Source: Frankiales bacterium
GTDB lineage: Bacteria > Actinomycetota > Actinomycetes > S36-B12 > CAIYMF01
DNA: 64,000 bases
Direction of reading: 5' to 3'
Assembly (NCBI GenBank): GCA_016125335.1
Contig: WGLY01000003.1
Span: forward strand, 62,001-126,000
Below the pieces are notes generated by a model, which was given only the letters and a program-made list of their open reading frames with translations, was not told where the DNA came from and did not search any database. Positions 16,211 to 24,376 of this stretch are shown here, in pieces. Made by a program: the position numbers and the translations under genes. Each line of letters begins with the position of its first letter. Position 1 is the first letter of the stretch.

Positions 16211-17401
16211 GTGGCGCAGAGCACCGGGACCGGCGTCGGCACCGTGCCCGTGGGCCGCGGCCAGGCGCTGGCCACCGCCGCCGTCTTCGCGCTCAACGGC
16301 ACGCTCATCGCCGCGTGGATCTCGCGCATCCCGGCGACCCGTGACCGCCTCGACGTCGAGGTCAGCACCCTCGGCGTCCTGCTGCTGCTCATCGGGCTCG
16401 GCTCGCTGCTCGCGATGCCGTTCGTGGGCCGGGCCGCGTCGCGGTTCGGCTCGCGCGCGGTGGTGACCGTGACCGCGCCCGTGGCGGGCCTCGCGCTGGT
16501 GTGCGCGGCCCTGGCCCCGGGGCCGATCGGCACCGGGGCCGCACTGCTGGCCATGGGCGCGGCGTACGGCTCGTGGGACGTCGCGATGAACATCCAGGGC
16601 TCGTACGTCGACCGCCGGCTCGGGCGCGACTACATGCCCCGCTACCACGCGTGCTGGAGCGTGGGCCTCGGCGTCGGCACGGCGTTCGGCGCCCTGGCCG
16701 CGCGCCTGGCCGTCCCGCTGCCGGCGCACTTCGCCGTGGCCGCGCTGGTGTCGGCGGGGGGAGGCGTCCTGGTGGCGCGACGCTGGTACGTCGACGACCG
16801 GGAGGGTCACCGGGCGCCGGCGCCCGGCCAGGCGAGCGACCGGCCGCACCGGCTGCTCACGCGGCGCGTGGTGCTCATCGGGCTGATCACGCTGTGCGGC
16901 ACGATGCTCGAGGGCTCGGCCGGCGACTGGCTGGCGCTGTTCCTCCACGACGAGCGCGGCGCGCTGCCGAGCACGGCCGCGCTGGGCTACGCGGTGTTCG
17001 CCGTCACCATGGCGGCGAGCCGCTTCGGGGGCACGCCGGTGATCGCACGGCTCGGCCGGGCGCGGGCCGTGCGGGTGGCCGGCCTGTCCGCGGCGCTCGG
17101 CGTCGTCGCGGCGCTGGCCCTGCCCGCGATGCCGGGGATCCTGATCGGGGTGGCGCTGTGGGGCGCGGGCACCGCGCTGGTGTTCCCCGCGGCGATGAGC
17201 GCGGGCGGCGAGCAGCCGGGGCGCGCGGCCGACGCGATCGCCACCGTGTCCACCATCGGCTACGGCGGCTTCCTCATCGGGCCGCCCCTCATCGGGTTCC
17301 TCGCCGGCGCGCTGGGGCTCGGCACGGCCCTGTGGGTGCTGCCGGTGCTCGCGGCCGGCGTCGTCGCGCTCGCTCCCGTCGTCGCCCCGCCGCCCCGGTG
17401 A
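16211..17401 (+). CDS. MFS transporter
   Basis: A 396-residue major facilitator protein with about 12 hydrophobic segments and the central polar loop near residues 195-220. The loop after helix 2 reads GRAASRFGSRAV, a variant of the family's GxxxDRxGRR motif. The second half repeats the pattern (VIARLGRARAVRVAGL). It lies 47 bp after the second Rieske gene on the same strand and could export a product or import a substrate of the pathway; direction and cargo cannot be read from sequence. The GTG at 16211 was chosen because it places a short polar N-terminus before the first helix. Confidence 0.85.
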   Translation: MAQSTGTGVGTVPVGRGQALATAAVFALNGTLIAAWISRIPATRDRLDVEVSTLGVLLLLIGLGSLLAMPFVGRAASRFGSRAVVTVTAPVAGLALVCAALAPGPIGTGAALLAMGAAYGSWDVAMNIQGSYVDRRLGRDYMPRYHACWSVGLGVGTAFGALAARLAVPLPAHFAVAALVSAGGGVLVARRWYVDDREGHRAPAPGQASDRPHRLLTRRVVLIGLITLCGTMLEGSAGDWLALFLHDERGALPSTAALGYAVFAVTMAASRFGGTPVIARLGRARAVRVAGLSAALGVVAALALPAMPGILIGVALWGAGTALVFPAAMSAGGEQPGRAADAIATVSTIGYGGFLIGPPLIGFLAGALGLGTALWVLPVLAAGVVALAPVVAPPPR

Positions 17402-17473
17402 CCGCGTCGTCAGTGCCCGGACGTCAGGAGGCCGTGCCGGTCTCCGAGGTGCGCGGCGGTGGCGTCGAGCGGC

Positions 17474-19513
17474 TTAGGCGAGGTCGCGGGGGAAGCGCCG
17501 CTCCCAGGTGCGCTCCCCCACCACGGTGTCGCCCTCCCGCGCGGTGAGCCGGATCGTCGCGTCATAGGTGACCGGGCCGGCGTGCACCTCGAGCACCGAG
17601 CGCACGTGCACCGACACCGGCTCGCCGGAGCCGTCGTCGTCGTAGCGCAGGGTGAACGACACGTCCGACGCCGCGGTCTGCGCGAACGAGCGCGTCCACA
17701 CCTGCACACGGCCGGCGTAGTGCTCGACGACGTCGCCGTAGGGCGCGTCGTAGGCGGACCCGTGGTCGACGACGCACGCCGTGGTGCGTGCGAGCACGTC
17801 GCGCTCGACGCGCCACACCACCCCGTGGGCGTCCTCGCCGGACGCCGGGTCCCCCGGCGAGAAGTCCGGCGGCGGGGGCGCCCCGGCGGGGTCGTACGCC
17901 GGGAGCTGCAACCGTGCCTCGCGCACCGTGAGGGTGACCGGCTCGGGCGGCACGGTGGTGTTGGGCCAGTCGGCGCCGGCGAGCGCGACGCGCAGCAGGT
18001 GCCCCGGACGCCACTGCCACGCCGTCGCCTCGAGCTCCACGACCACGTCGTAGGCACGGCCGGGCTCGAGCGGCTCGGCGGTGCCCATGCCTCCGCGCCG
18101 GGTCAGGTTGAGCACGCCGCGGGTGACCAGCGTGGACGTGCCGTCGCGCGCGACGTCGGTGAGCCGCACCGCAACCGTGGCCACCGGGGCCGACGCCGAC
18201 ACCGAGAGGAGCAGCCGCGGGTTGCCGGCGATCTCGAGGCCGTCCGGGTCGAGCTCCCAGGTGAGCGAGTCCGCGTCGTCGTGCCGCTGGTCGAGCGGCT
18301 GCCCGTAGGGCAAGTGGCCCGCGCACGAGATCCATGCGGCGGTGCCGACGTCGGGACGCACGTCGTAGGGCGGCTTGCCGGTGAGCGGGTACTCGACCCA
18401 CGAGGAGCGCGCGGAGGGCCAGGAGTCGGCGCGCCACTGCCCGGGCACCTCGTCGAGGTCCGGCTCGGGCCGGTGCGACGCCCGGCTGTACCAGACCGCC
18501 TCGGGCTCGCGGTCGACCCCGTTGTCGACGCCGCGCAGCCACCGGTCCCACCAGCGCACCATCTCCGGCACGAGGTCGATGCGCGGTCCCGGCAGCGACG
18601 ACGACGTCGCGGCGTGCGACCACGGTCCGGCGAGCAGGCGCCGCGGAGTGCCGTTCTCGCCCAGCCGCTCCATCGTGCGGAACGTGTTGTTGCGGTACCC
18701 GTCCGCCCAGCCCGCGACGATCATCGTGGGGCCGGCGATGCGGTCGTACGCCGGACGCACCGAGCCGTGGCGCCAGTAGTCGTCGTCGCGGGGGTGCGCG
18801 AGCCAGGTGAACAGCCACGGCTCGTGCTCCGCGATGCGCGCGCGCCACTCGTCGCGCCAGGTGGGGCCGAAGACGGCCGGCACCGGCGGGAGGGCGTTCA
18901 TCGGCGTCATGTAGTGGCAGTAGTCGACGAGGTCGAGCCAGCGGCGCAGGCCGCCCATGAGGTGCACGTCGTCCGTGTGCCGGTCGTCGGTGGCGTAGAT
19001 GGCGATGACGGCCTTGAGCTCGGGCGGTCGCTCGCAGGCCATCTGGAGCGAGTTGAACCCCGAGTAGGACGTGCCGTACATGCCGATGCTGCCGTCGCAC
19101 CACGGCTGCGCCGCGAGCCAGGCGAGCACCTCGGCGAGGTCGCGCTGCTCCTGCTCGGGGTACTCGTCGGTGGCGCGGCCGCCGCTGCTGCCCGTGCCCC
19201 GCAGGTCCAGGCGCGCGACGGCGTAGGAGTGCTCGTCGCGGAGCCGGACGTACTCGGGGCGGTAGGACGAGGTGAGGTCGTCCTTGCGGTAGGGCAGGGC
19301 CTCGAGCACGCACGGCTGCGGTCCCAGGGCCGGATCCGGGAGGTAGAGCGTGACGGCGAGGAACACGCCGTCGCTCATGGGGATCCAGGCGTCGGCCTTG
19401 GTGCCCGGTCGGGCGGCGCGGCGCTCGCCGGCGCCGGGCTGCGCGACGGTGCCCGACGCGGTCGAGGACTCGGCCGCGGACCCGTCCGCGCTCTCGTGCA
19501 GGTGCTCGGTCAC
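17474..19513 (-). CDS. CocE/NonD family hydrolase
   Basis: An alpha/beta-hydrolase with a C-terminal jelly-roll domain, the architecture of cocaine esterase and X-Pro dipeptidyl peptidase (family S15). The length of 679 residues is normal. The nucleophile serine lies in GMYGTSYSGFNS, the acid in GWADGYRNN and the histidine in GPWSHA. The C-terminal beta-rich region contains DWPNTTVPPEP, typical of the S15 C-terminal domain. Such enzymes cleave esters, amides or N-terminal X-Pro dipeptides. It starts with GTG and overlaps the P1 peptidase gene by 4 bp on the same strand, so the two are co-expressed. The real substrate is unknown. Confidence 0.9.
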   Translation of the reverse strand: MTEHLHESADGSAAESSTASGTVAQPGAGERRAARPGTKADAWIPMSDGVFLAVTLYLPDPALGPQPCVLEALPYRKDDLTSSYRPEYVRLRDEHSYAVARLDLRGTGSSGGRATDEYPEQEQRDLAEVLAWLAAQPWCDGSIGMYGTSYSGFNSLQMACERPPELKAVIAIYATDDRHTDDVHLMGGLRRWLDLVDYCHYMTPMNALPPVPAVFGPTWRDEWRARIAEHEPWLFTWLAHPRDDDYWRHGSVRPAYDRIAGPTMIVAGWADGYRNNTFRTMERLGENGTPRRLLAGPWSHAATSSSLPGPRIDLVPEMVRWWDRWLRGVDNGVDREPEAVWYSRASHRPEPDLDEVPGQWRADSWPSARSSWVEYPLTGKPPYDVRPDVGTAAWISCAGHLPYGQPLDQRHDDADSLTWELDPDGLEIAGNPRLLLSVSASAPVATVAVRLTDVARDGTSTLVTRGVLNLTRRGGMGTAEPLEPGRAYDVVVELEATAWQWRPGHLLRVALAGADWPNTTVPPEPVTLTVREARLQLPAYDPAGAPPPPDFSPGDPASGEDAHGVVWRVERDVLARTTACVVDHGSAYDAPYGDVVEHYAGRVQVWTRSFAQTAASDVSFTLRYDDDGSGEPVSVHVRSVLEVHAGPVTYDATIRLTAREGDTVVGERTWERRFPRDLA

Positions 19514-20592
19514 CGCTGCCGCCCTTCCGCCAGGATCCGGCGCACGTCGTCGACCGGCAGCGCCGGCACTGTCCGACCGTGCGCGCCCGTCACGTCGTGC
19601 GCGGCGAGCATCGAGGCCAGCACCGCCTCCTCGCTCGCGTCGACCACGGCCTCGAAGTAGCGGTCGAGCAGGCGCCCCGCCACGGTCGGGCCGGTGGGCG
19701 GGCCGCTCTCGCGCGGCGCGCGCAGCCCGAGCGCCGCCGCGAGGAAGATCTCGCCGGAGCCGTGCGTGGCCACCGAGCCGGTGCGCGCGAGCCCGAGCCC
19801 CACCCGGCGCGCGAGCCGCTCGCAGGCGGCGTGGTCGAGCGGCGCGTCGGTCACGACGACGCCGAGGCAGGACCCCGCCGGAGGCGGCGGGACGTGCGCC
19901 GGGCGGCCCAGCGCGCGGCCCACCGCGACCCCGTCGACGGTGAGGCGGTCCCACGAGCCGAAGTTCGTGAGCAGCACGACGCCGACGACGTGCCCGTCCG
20001 GCAGCACGCGCGACGAGGTGCCGATCCCGCCCTTGTGGTCGAACACCGACATCCCGGTGCCTGCACCGACCGCGCCCTGCTCGGGCGCGGTCGCGGACCC
20101 CGCGCTGCTGCGGGCCGCGGCGAGCGCCGCCGCGACGTGCTCGTCCGTCACGTGCATGTGGCGGGCGTCGTTGAGCCAGGAGTCGTCGCACTCGCCCACC
20201 GCCGGGATAACGACGTCGTCGACGCCGATCCGCGGCTGCTCGGCCATGAGCAGGCGGCAGGCGGCGTCGTAGACGCGCCCGGTCTGCATCGTCGAGGTGA
20301 GGAACACCGGCGTCTCGAGCAGCCCCCACTCGTCGATCTGGGTCCGCGCCGTGAGCTCGCCCGCGCCGTTGAGCACGGCGACCCCGGCGACGACGGGCTC
20401 GGCCCACGCGTCGCGGCCGAGGTCGACCACCGTCACCCCGGTGCGCGCGACCCCGCGGCCGAAGGGCGGCGGCGGGTCGTCGTACACGACGGTGGCGTGA
20501 CCGAGACCGACACCGGGGACGTCGACGACCGAGTTGGTCGGCCCGGTCGGCAGCGACCCGATCCTGACTCCCAGATCAGCAACGGAGGTCAT
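19510..20592 (-). CDS. P1 family peptidase (DmpA/BapA-like, self-processing aminopeptidase)
   Basis: An N-terminal-nucleophile hydrolase of 360 residues. The proenzyme cleaves itself to expose a serine; the likely site is Gly-Ser in PPPPAGSCLGVVVTDAPLDH, where the following VVVTDAPL block is diagnostic for DmpA and beta-peptidyl aminopeptidases. The N-terminal TNSVVDVPGVGLGHATV is also typical of the family. These enzymes release N-terminal residues from peptides, D-amino-acid amides or beta-peptides. The start ATG at 20592 follows a weak site; upstream in-frame codons are less conserved. It is the first gene of a two-gene operon with the CocE/NonD hydrolase. Confidence 0.9.
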   Translation of the reverse strand: MTSVADLGVRIGSLPTGPTNSVVDVPGVGLGHATVVYDDPPPPFGRGVARTGVTVVDLGRDAWAEPVVAGVAVLNGAGELTARTQIDEWGLLETPVFLTSTMQTGRVYDAACRLLMAEQPRIGVDDVVIPAVGECDDSWLNDARHMHVTDEHVAAALAAARSSAGSATAPEQGAVGAGTGMSVFDHKGGIGTSSRVLPDGHVVGVVLLTNFGSWDRLTVDGVAVGRALGRPAHVPPPPAGSCLGVVVTDAPLDHAACERLARRVGLGLARTGSVATHGSGEIFLAAALGLRAPRESGPPTGPTVAGRLLDRYFEAVVDASEEAVLASMLAAHDVTGAHGRTVPALPVDDVRRILAEGRQR

Positions 20593-20657
20593 CCCCGCAT
20601 CCTGCCGCAGCACCCGGCCGCCGCGGGAGGGGCGCGCGGCAGGGTCGCCGGTTTGCC

Positions 20658-21734
20658 ATGCTGACCCGCGTGACCCCCTGCCCCGTCGTGCGCAGCGACG
20701 CCTGCCTGCTCCACGTGCCGTCCGCCGAGATCTGGGTGGGGGTGCGCACGCCGGGCACCGAGGTTCCCGAGCGCGCGACGGCGATCGAGGCGGCGCTGCG
20801 CGAGGCGGGTCACGACATGCGCGACGCCGTGCCGCACGGCGACGACGTGCTCCTGCGCGTGCACGAGCCGCGGCTCGTGGAGCACCTGCGCACCGTCCAC
20901 GCCCGGTGGATGGCGTCCGGGATCCCGGAGCTGGTGGGCCAGGACCGCGTGGTGCCCTACGTGATGCCCACCGCCGGCATGCTCGACGGCCTGCCCGAGC
21001 GCGAGCCGGCCGCCGTGCACGGCGCGGCAGGCCGCTACTGCTACGACACGATGACCCTCGTCGGCCCCGGGACGTGGGAGGCGGCCCGGGCCGCGGTGGA
21101 CGTGACGCTCACGGCGGTCGACGCCGTCGTCGGCGGCGAGCCGCTCGCCTACGCGCTGGTGCGCCCTCCCGGGCACCACGCGACCCGCGCGGCGTACGGC
21201 GGCTCGTGCTACCTCAACAACGCGGCGGTCGCGGCCGACGCGTTGCGGGGGTCCGGGCACGAGCGCGTCGCCGTCATCGACCTGGACGCCCACCACGGCA
21301 ACGGCACGCAGGCGGTGTTCTACGAGCGGCCCGACGTTCTGTACGCGTCGCTGCACGTCGACCCCGCGGCGGGCTGGTTCCCCCACTACGCCGGCTACGC
21401 GGACGAGACCGGTCGCGGCGCCGGCGCCGGCGCGAACCTCAACCTCCCGCTCGCGGAGGGCACGGGCGACGCACCCTGGCTCGACGCCGTGGAGGCGCTC
21501 TGCGACGCCGTCGCCCGGCACCGCAGCACGGCGCTCGTGGTGAGCCTCGGGGTGGACGCCGCCGCGGACGACCCGGAGTCGCCGCTGCGGGTGACCGCCG
21601 AGGGGTACGCCGAGGCGGGGCACAGACTCGCGGCGCTCGGCCTGCCCACCGTGGCGGTGCAGGAGGGCGGCTACCACCTGGCGACGGTGGGCCCGCTGGT
21701 GCGCTCGGCCCTGGCCGGGCTCGCCTCCCGCTAG
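20658..21734 (+). CDS. Histone deacetylase-fold amidohydrolase (acetylpolyamine amidohydrolase-like)
   Basis: A zinc-dependent deacetylase of 358 residues. The active-site pair is His173-His174 in LVRPPGHHA. The zinc ligands are Asp210 and His212 in VIDLDAHHGNGTQ and Asp300 in LGVDAAADDPE. The GGY segment in QEGGYHL supplies the transition-state tyrosine. Bacterial members remove acetyl or acyl groups from amines such as polyamines and from N-acyl compounds. It is divergent from the P1 peptidase across 65 bp. Three amide-splitting enzymes in a row beside an amine-oxidising cluster suggest work on acylated amines (inference). The ATG at 20658 is used; a GTG at 20670 is an alternative. Confidence 0.9.
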   Translation: MLTRVTPCPVVRSDACLLHVPSAEIWVGVRTPGTEVPERATAIEAALREAGHDMRDAVPHGDDVLLRVHEPRLVEHLRTVHARWMASGIPELVGQDRVVPYVMPTAGMLDGLPEREPAAVHGAAGRYCYDTMTLVGPGTWEAARAAVDVTLTAVDAVVGGEPLAYALVRPPGHHATRAAYGGSCYLNNAAVAADALRGSGHERVAVIDLDAHHGNGTQAVFYERPDVLYASLHVDPAAGWFPHYAGYADETGRGAGAGANLNLPLAEGTGDAPWLDAVEALCDAVARHRSTALVVSLGVDAAADDPESPLRVTAEGYAEAGHRLAALGLPTVAVQEGGYHLATVGPLVRSALAGLASR

Positions 21735-21780
21735 CGCGCCGCCCTCAGCCCGGGCCGCGGCGTACGGCATCCTGACGCCC

Positions 21781-22395
21781 ATGCCGGAGCGCGTGGTGGG
21801 TCACCGCCCCGACGTCGTCGACCCCGACCGTCCCGACATCCTGCTGCTCGGCACGCTGCGCGGCGGCCTGCGCGTGGCCATCCGGCCCCTGCACCCGCAG
21901 GACCGAGAGCAGCTCGCCGACGGCTTCGAGGGCCTGTCCGAGCGCAGCCGCTACCTGCGGTTCCTCACCGGCAAGGGCCGGCTGTCCGAGACCACCCTGC
22001 GCTCGATGGTCGACCAGGTCGACCAGCACGACCACGTGGCGCTCGCCATGTGGTGGGTGCGCCGCTCGCGGGCCGACATCCTGCTCGGGGACGCCCGGTT
22101 CATCCGGCTCGCCGACGACCCGGAGACGGCGGACGTCGCCGTCACCATCGCCGACGAGCTGCACGGCCAGGGCGGTGCCGGCCTCATGCTGCAGGCGCTC
22201 GTGCTGCGCGCCCACCAGGAGGGGGTGCGCCGCTTCTCGGCCGTGATGGCCCCGGACAACGCGGCCTCGCACCGGATGATCGCCCGCCTGGGCACGGTGC
22301 TGCGCGACGAGATCACCGACGGCGTCCGCGAGATGCTCGTCGAGCTCGACGTGCCCTCGGTGCTCGGCGACCTGCTCGCGCCGGCGGGACCCTGA
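21781..22395 (+). CDS. GNAT family N-acetyltransferase
   Basis: A 204-residue acetyltransferase-fold protein. The N-terminal beta strand and helix (RPLHPQDREQLADGFEGLSERSRYLRF) resemble the GNAT domains found in protein acetyltransferases of the Pat type, but there is no cyclic-nucleotide or ligase domain here. The acetyl-CoA loop is in DELHGQGGAGLMLQAL, and the C-terminal NAASHRMIARLG is the usual helix-turn that holds the cofactor. The acceptor is unknown. It stands alone, followed by a strong inverted repeat at 22401-22445. Confidence 0.85.
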   Translation: MPERVVGHRPDVVDPDRPDILLLGTLRGGLRVAIRPLHPQDREQLADGFEGLSERSRYLRFLTGKGRLSETTLRSMVDQVDQHDHVALAMWWVRRSRADILLGDARFIRLADDPETADVAVTIADELHGQGGAGLMLQALVLRAHQEGVRRFSAVMAPDNAASHRMIARLGTVLRDEITDGVREMLVELDVPSVLGDLLAPAGP

Positions 22396-22400
22396 GGGTC

Positions 22401-22445
22401 CACCCCGGCCCGGCCCGCGGGCCGGCTCAGGGACGGGCCGGGGTG
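22401..22445 (+). terminator. Probable transcription terminator after the GNAT gene
   Basis: CACCCCGGCCCG at 22401-22412 pairs perfectly with CGGGCCGGGGTG at 22434-22445, and the loop contains a further palindromic GC block. It begins 5 bp after the stop. There is no T tract, as is common for actinobacterial terminators. Confidence 0.65.
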
Positions 22446-22489
22446 CTACCCGGTGGCGATGCGGACCGCCGGGGTGATGGGCTGGGGCC

Positions 22490-23446
22490 ATGACCGACGC
22501 ACCCACCACGGCCGGGGCGCCCCCGGCGCCAGGTGTCGCGGCGCAGCCGGGCGAGCCGATCGAGGTCAGCGGCCTCACCAAGCGGTTCGGCTCCGTGCTC
22601 GCCGTCGACGACCTCACGTTCTCCGTCGCGCCCGGCCGGGTCACCGGCTTCCTGGGGCCCAACGGCGCGGGCAAGACCACCACGCTGCGCTGCCTGCTCG
22701 GCCTGGTCACCCCCACCTCGGGCCAGGCCACCATCGGCGGGCGGCGCTACGACCACATCCCCGCGCCGGTGCGCACGGTGGGCTCGGCGCTCGAGGCGAC
22801 CGGCTTCCACCCCGGCCGCAGCGCCCGCAACCACCTCCGCATCCTGGCCCGCGCCGGCGGCGTGGAGGAGCGCCGGGCCGACGAGACCCTCGCCCTCGTG
22901 GGGCTCGAGGACTCCGCGTCCCGCGCGGTCGGCGGCTTCTCCCTGGGGATGCGCCAGCGGCTCCAGCTCGCCGCGGCGCTGCTCGGCGACCCCGGCGTCC
23001 TCGTGCTCGACGAGCCCGCGAACGGCCTCGATCCCGAGGGCATCGCGTGGCTGCGCGCGTTCCTGCGCCACCTCGCCGGCCAGGGCCGCACCATCCTGGT
23101 GTCGAGCCACGTGCTCAGCGAGGTCGAGCAGACCGTCGACGACGTCGTGATCATCGCCCGCGGGCGGCTGGTGCGGCAGTGCCCGCTCACGGAGCTGACC
23201 GAGTCCAGCCACGGCGTGGTGGTGCGCACGCCGCAGACCACGGAGCTGGCCGCCGCGCTCGCCGCGGCCGTCCCCGGCGCCACGGTCGACCCGCAGCCCG
23301 ACGGCTCGCTGCTCGTGCACGGCGTGGACGCGCCGGCCGTGGGCCGGGCGGCCCTGGCCGCCGGCGCCGAGCTGCACGAGCTGCGCGCCGCGACCTCGGA
23401 CCTCGAGCAGGTCTTCCTGTCCCTCACGAGCGGAGCCGCGTCATGA
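22490..23446 (+). CDS. ABC-2 type exporter ATP-binding protein
   Basis: The ATPase of an ABC-2 exporter, 318 residues. Walker A is GPNGAGKTTT near residue 61, the signature block is GGFSLGMRQRLQLAAAL, and Walker B is VLVLDEPANGLDPEG, followed by VSSHVLSEVEQ. The C-terminal extension of about 80 residues is typical of drug- and bacteriocin-type ABC-2 ATPases. It overlaps the permease gene by 4 bp (ATGA). The N-terminal 25 residues are alanine/proline-rich and probably disordered. The cargo is unknown; this family often exports antibiotics or peptides. Confidence 0.92.
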   Translation: MTDAPTTAGAPPAPGVAAQPGEPIEVSGLTKRFGSVLAVDDLTFSVAPGRVTGFLGPNGAGKTTTLRCLLGLVTPTSGQATIGGRRYDHIPAPVRTVGSALEATGFHPGRSARNHLRILARAGGVEERRADETLALVGLEDSASRAVGGFSLGMRQRLQLAAALLGDPGVLVLDEPANGLDPEGIAWLRAFLRHLAGQGRTILVSSHVLSEVEQTVDDVVIIARGRLVRQCPLTELTESSHGVVVRTPQTTELAAALAAAVPGATVDPQPDGSLLVHGVDAPAVGRAALAAGAELHELRAATSDLEQVFLSLTSGAAS

Positions 23447-24243
23447 CCGCCCTCGCCCCCGCCGCCGCCCCGCTGCGCCACCGCCCCCGGCTGGTGAGCG
23501 CCGAGCTGCTCAAGGTGACCAGCACCAAGATGTGGCTCGGGATGCTCGGCGGCGTCCTGGCCTTCATCGCGCTGGGGATCGTCTCGAGCATCTTCGCCCC
23601 GGACCCGCAGGGCAGCGGGGTGACCGTGCCGCGGCTGAGCACCGACGCCGGCATGCGCAACCTGTTCGCCAGCGCGGGTGCGGCGTACGTCTTCGCGATC
23701 ATCATCGGCGCCCTCGGCATGACCCAGGAGATCCGCCACCAGACGCTGTCCTCCACGTTCCTGGCGCAGCCGCACCGCAACCGGGTGTCGGCCGCCAAGA
23801 TGGCCGCCTACCTCGGGGTCGGGGCGTTCTACGGCCTCGTGGGGGTGGTGTGGGGCTACGCCCTCGCCTTCGCGCTGCTGCCGCTCAAGGAGCACGCGGA
23901 CATCCCGGTGACCGCGCTGTGGCAGATCGCCGGCGGCGCCGTGCTGGGCTCGGCCCTGTTCGCCGTGCTGGGGGTGGCGGTCGGCACCCTCGTGCGCAAC
24001 CAGATCGCCGCGATCCTCGGCATCCTCGTGTGGGTGCTGCTGGTCGAGCGCCTGATCGTGGCCTTCCTCCCCGACGTCGGCAAGTGGCTGCCCGGCGGCG
24101 CGCTCGACGGCGTCCTGCAGACCACGGGCATCAACAACACGACCTACCTGCCGGTGTGGGGGGCCGCCCTGGTCCTGGTCGCCTACGCCGTGGGGTTCGC
24201 GGTCGTCGCGGCCCTCACCACCCAGCGCCGCGACATCACCTGA
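23443..24243 (+). CDS. ABC-2 type exporter permease
   Basis: A 266-residue membrane protein with six hydrophobic helices, the first at about residues 31-49 ([18 protein letters not shown]) and the last near the C-terminus ([17 protein letters not shown]). [13 protein letters not shown] before helix 1 and [17 protein letters not shown] after helix 2 are typical of ABC-2 permeases, the latter being the coupling region with the ATPase. The start overlaps the stop of the ATPase gene. Together the two genes form a minimal exporter with no regulator of their own. Confidence 0.9.
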   Translation: MTALAPAAAPLRHRPRLVSAELLKVTSTKMWLGMLGGVLAFIALGIVSSIFAPDPQGSGVTVPRLSTDAGMRNLFASAGAAYVFAIIIGALGMTQEIRHQTLSSTFLAQPHRNRVSAAKMAAYLGVGAFYGLVGVVWGYALAFALLPLKEHADIPVTALWQIAGGAVLGSALFAVLGVAVGTLVRNQIAAILGILVWVLLVERLIVAFLPDVGKWLPGGALDGVLQTTGINNTTYLPVWGAALVLVAYAVGFAVVAALTTQRRDIT

Positions 24244-24250
24244 GCGTCCG

Positions 24251-24288
24251 GGGGGCGTCCGTGTGGCCGGTGCCACCCGGGCGCCCCC
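24251..24288 (+). terminator. Nested stem-loop after the ABC-2 permease gene
   Basis: GGGGGCG at 24251-24257 pairs with CGCCCCC at 24282-24288, enclosing a second stem, GTGGC/GCCAC (24263-24276). It lies just after the permease stop and before the kgd promoter, so a terminator role is likely. Confidence 0.5.
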
Positions 24289-24326
24289 GCCCGCCCCGCC
24301 GCGGCCGGGCGTAGGCTCGTGGCCTG

Positions 24327-24346
24327 GCCCGGCGGATCCGCCGGGC
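24327..24346. promoter_or_regulatory. 20-bp perfect palindrome in the kgd leader
   Basis: GCCCGGCGGATCCGCCGGGC is a perfect palindrome ending 30 bp before the kgd ATG. TAGGCT at 24312-24317 is a plausible -10, which would place the transcription start at about 24324, so the palindrome would form the first hairpin of the mRNA or an operator over the start site. Confidence 0.45.
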
Positions 24347-24376
24347 TCTCCACGGTGGTCAGCGAGGGATCGTCGG

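Noticed and set aside
20563-20580. CCTGACTCCCAGATCAGC, a weaker match to the TetR element
   Set aside because: It lies inside the first codons of the P1 peptidase gene rather than in a promoter, and both outer positions differ, so chance is the simpler explanation.
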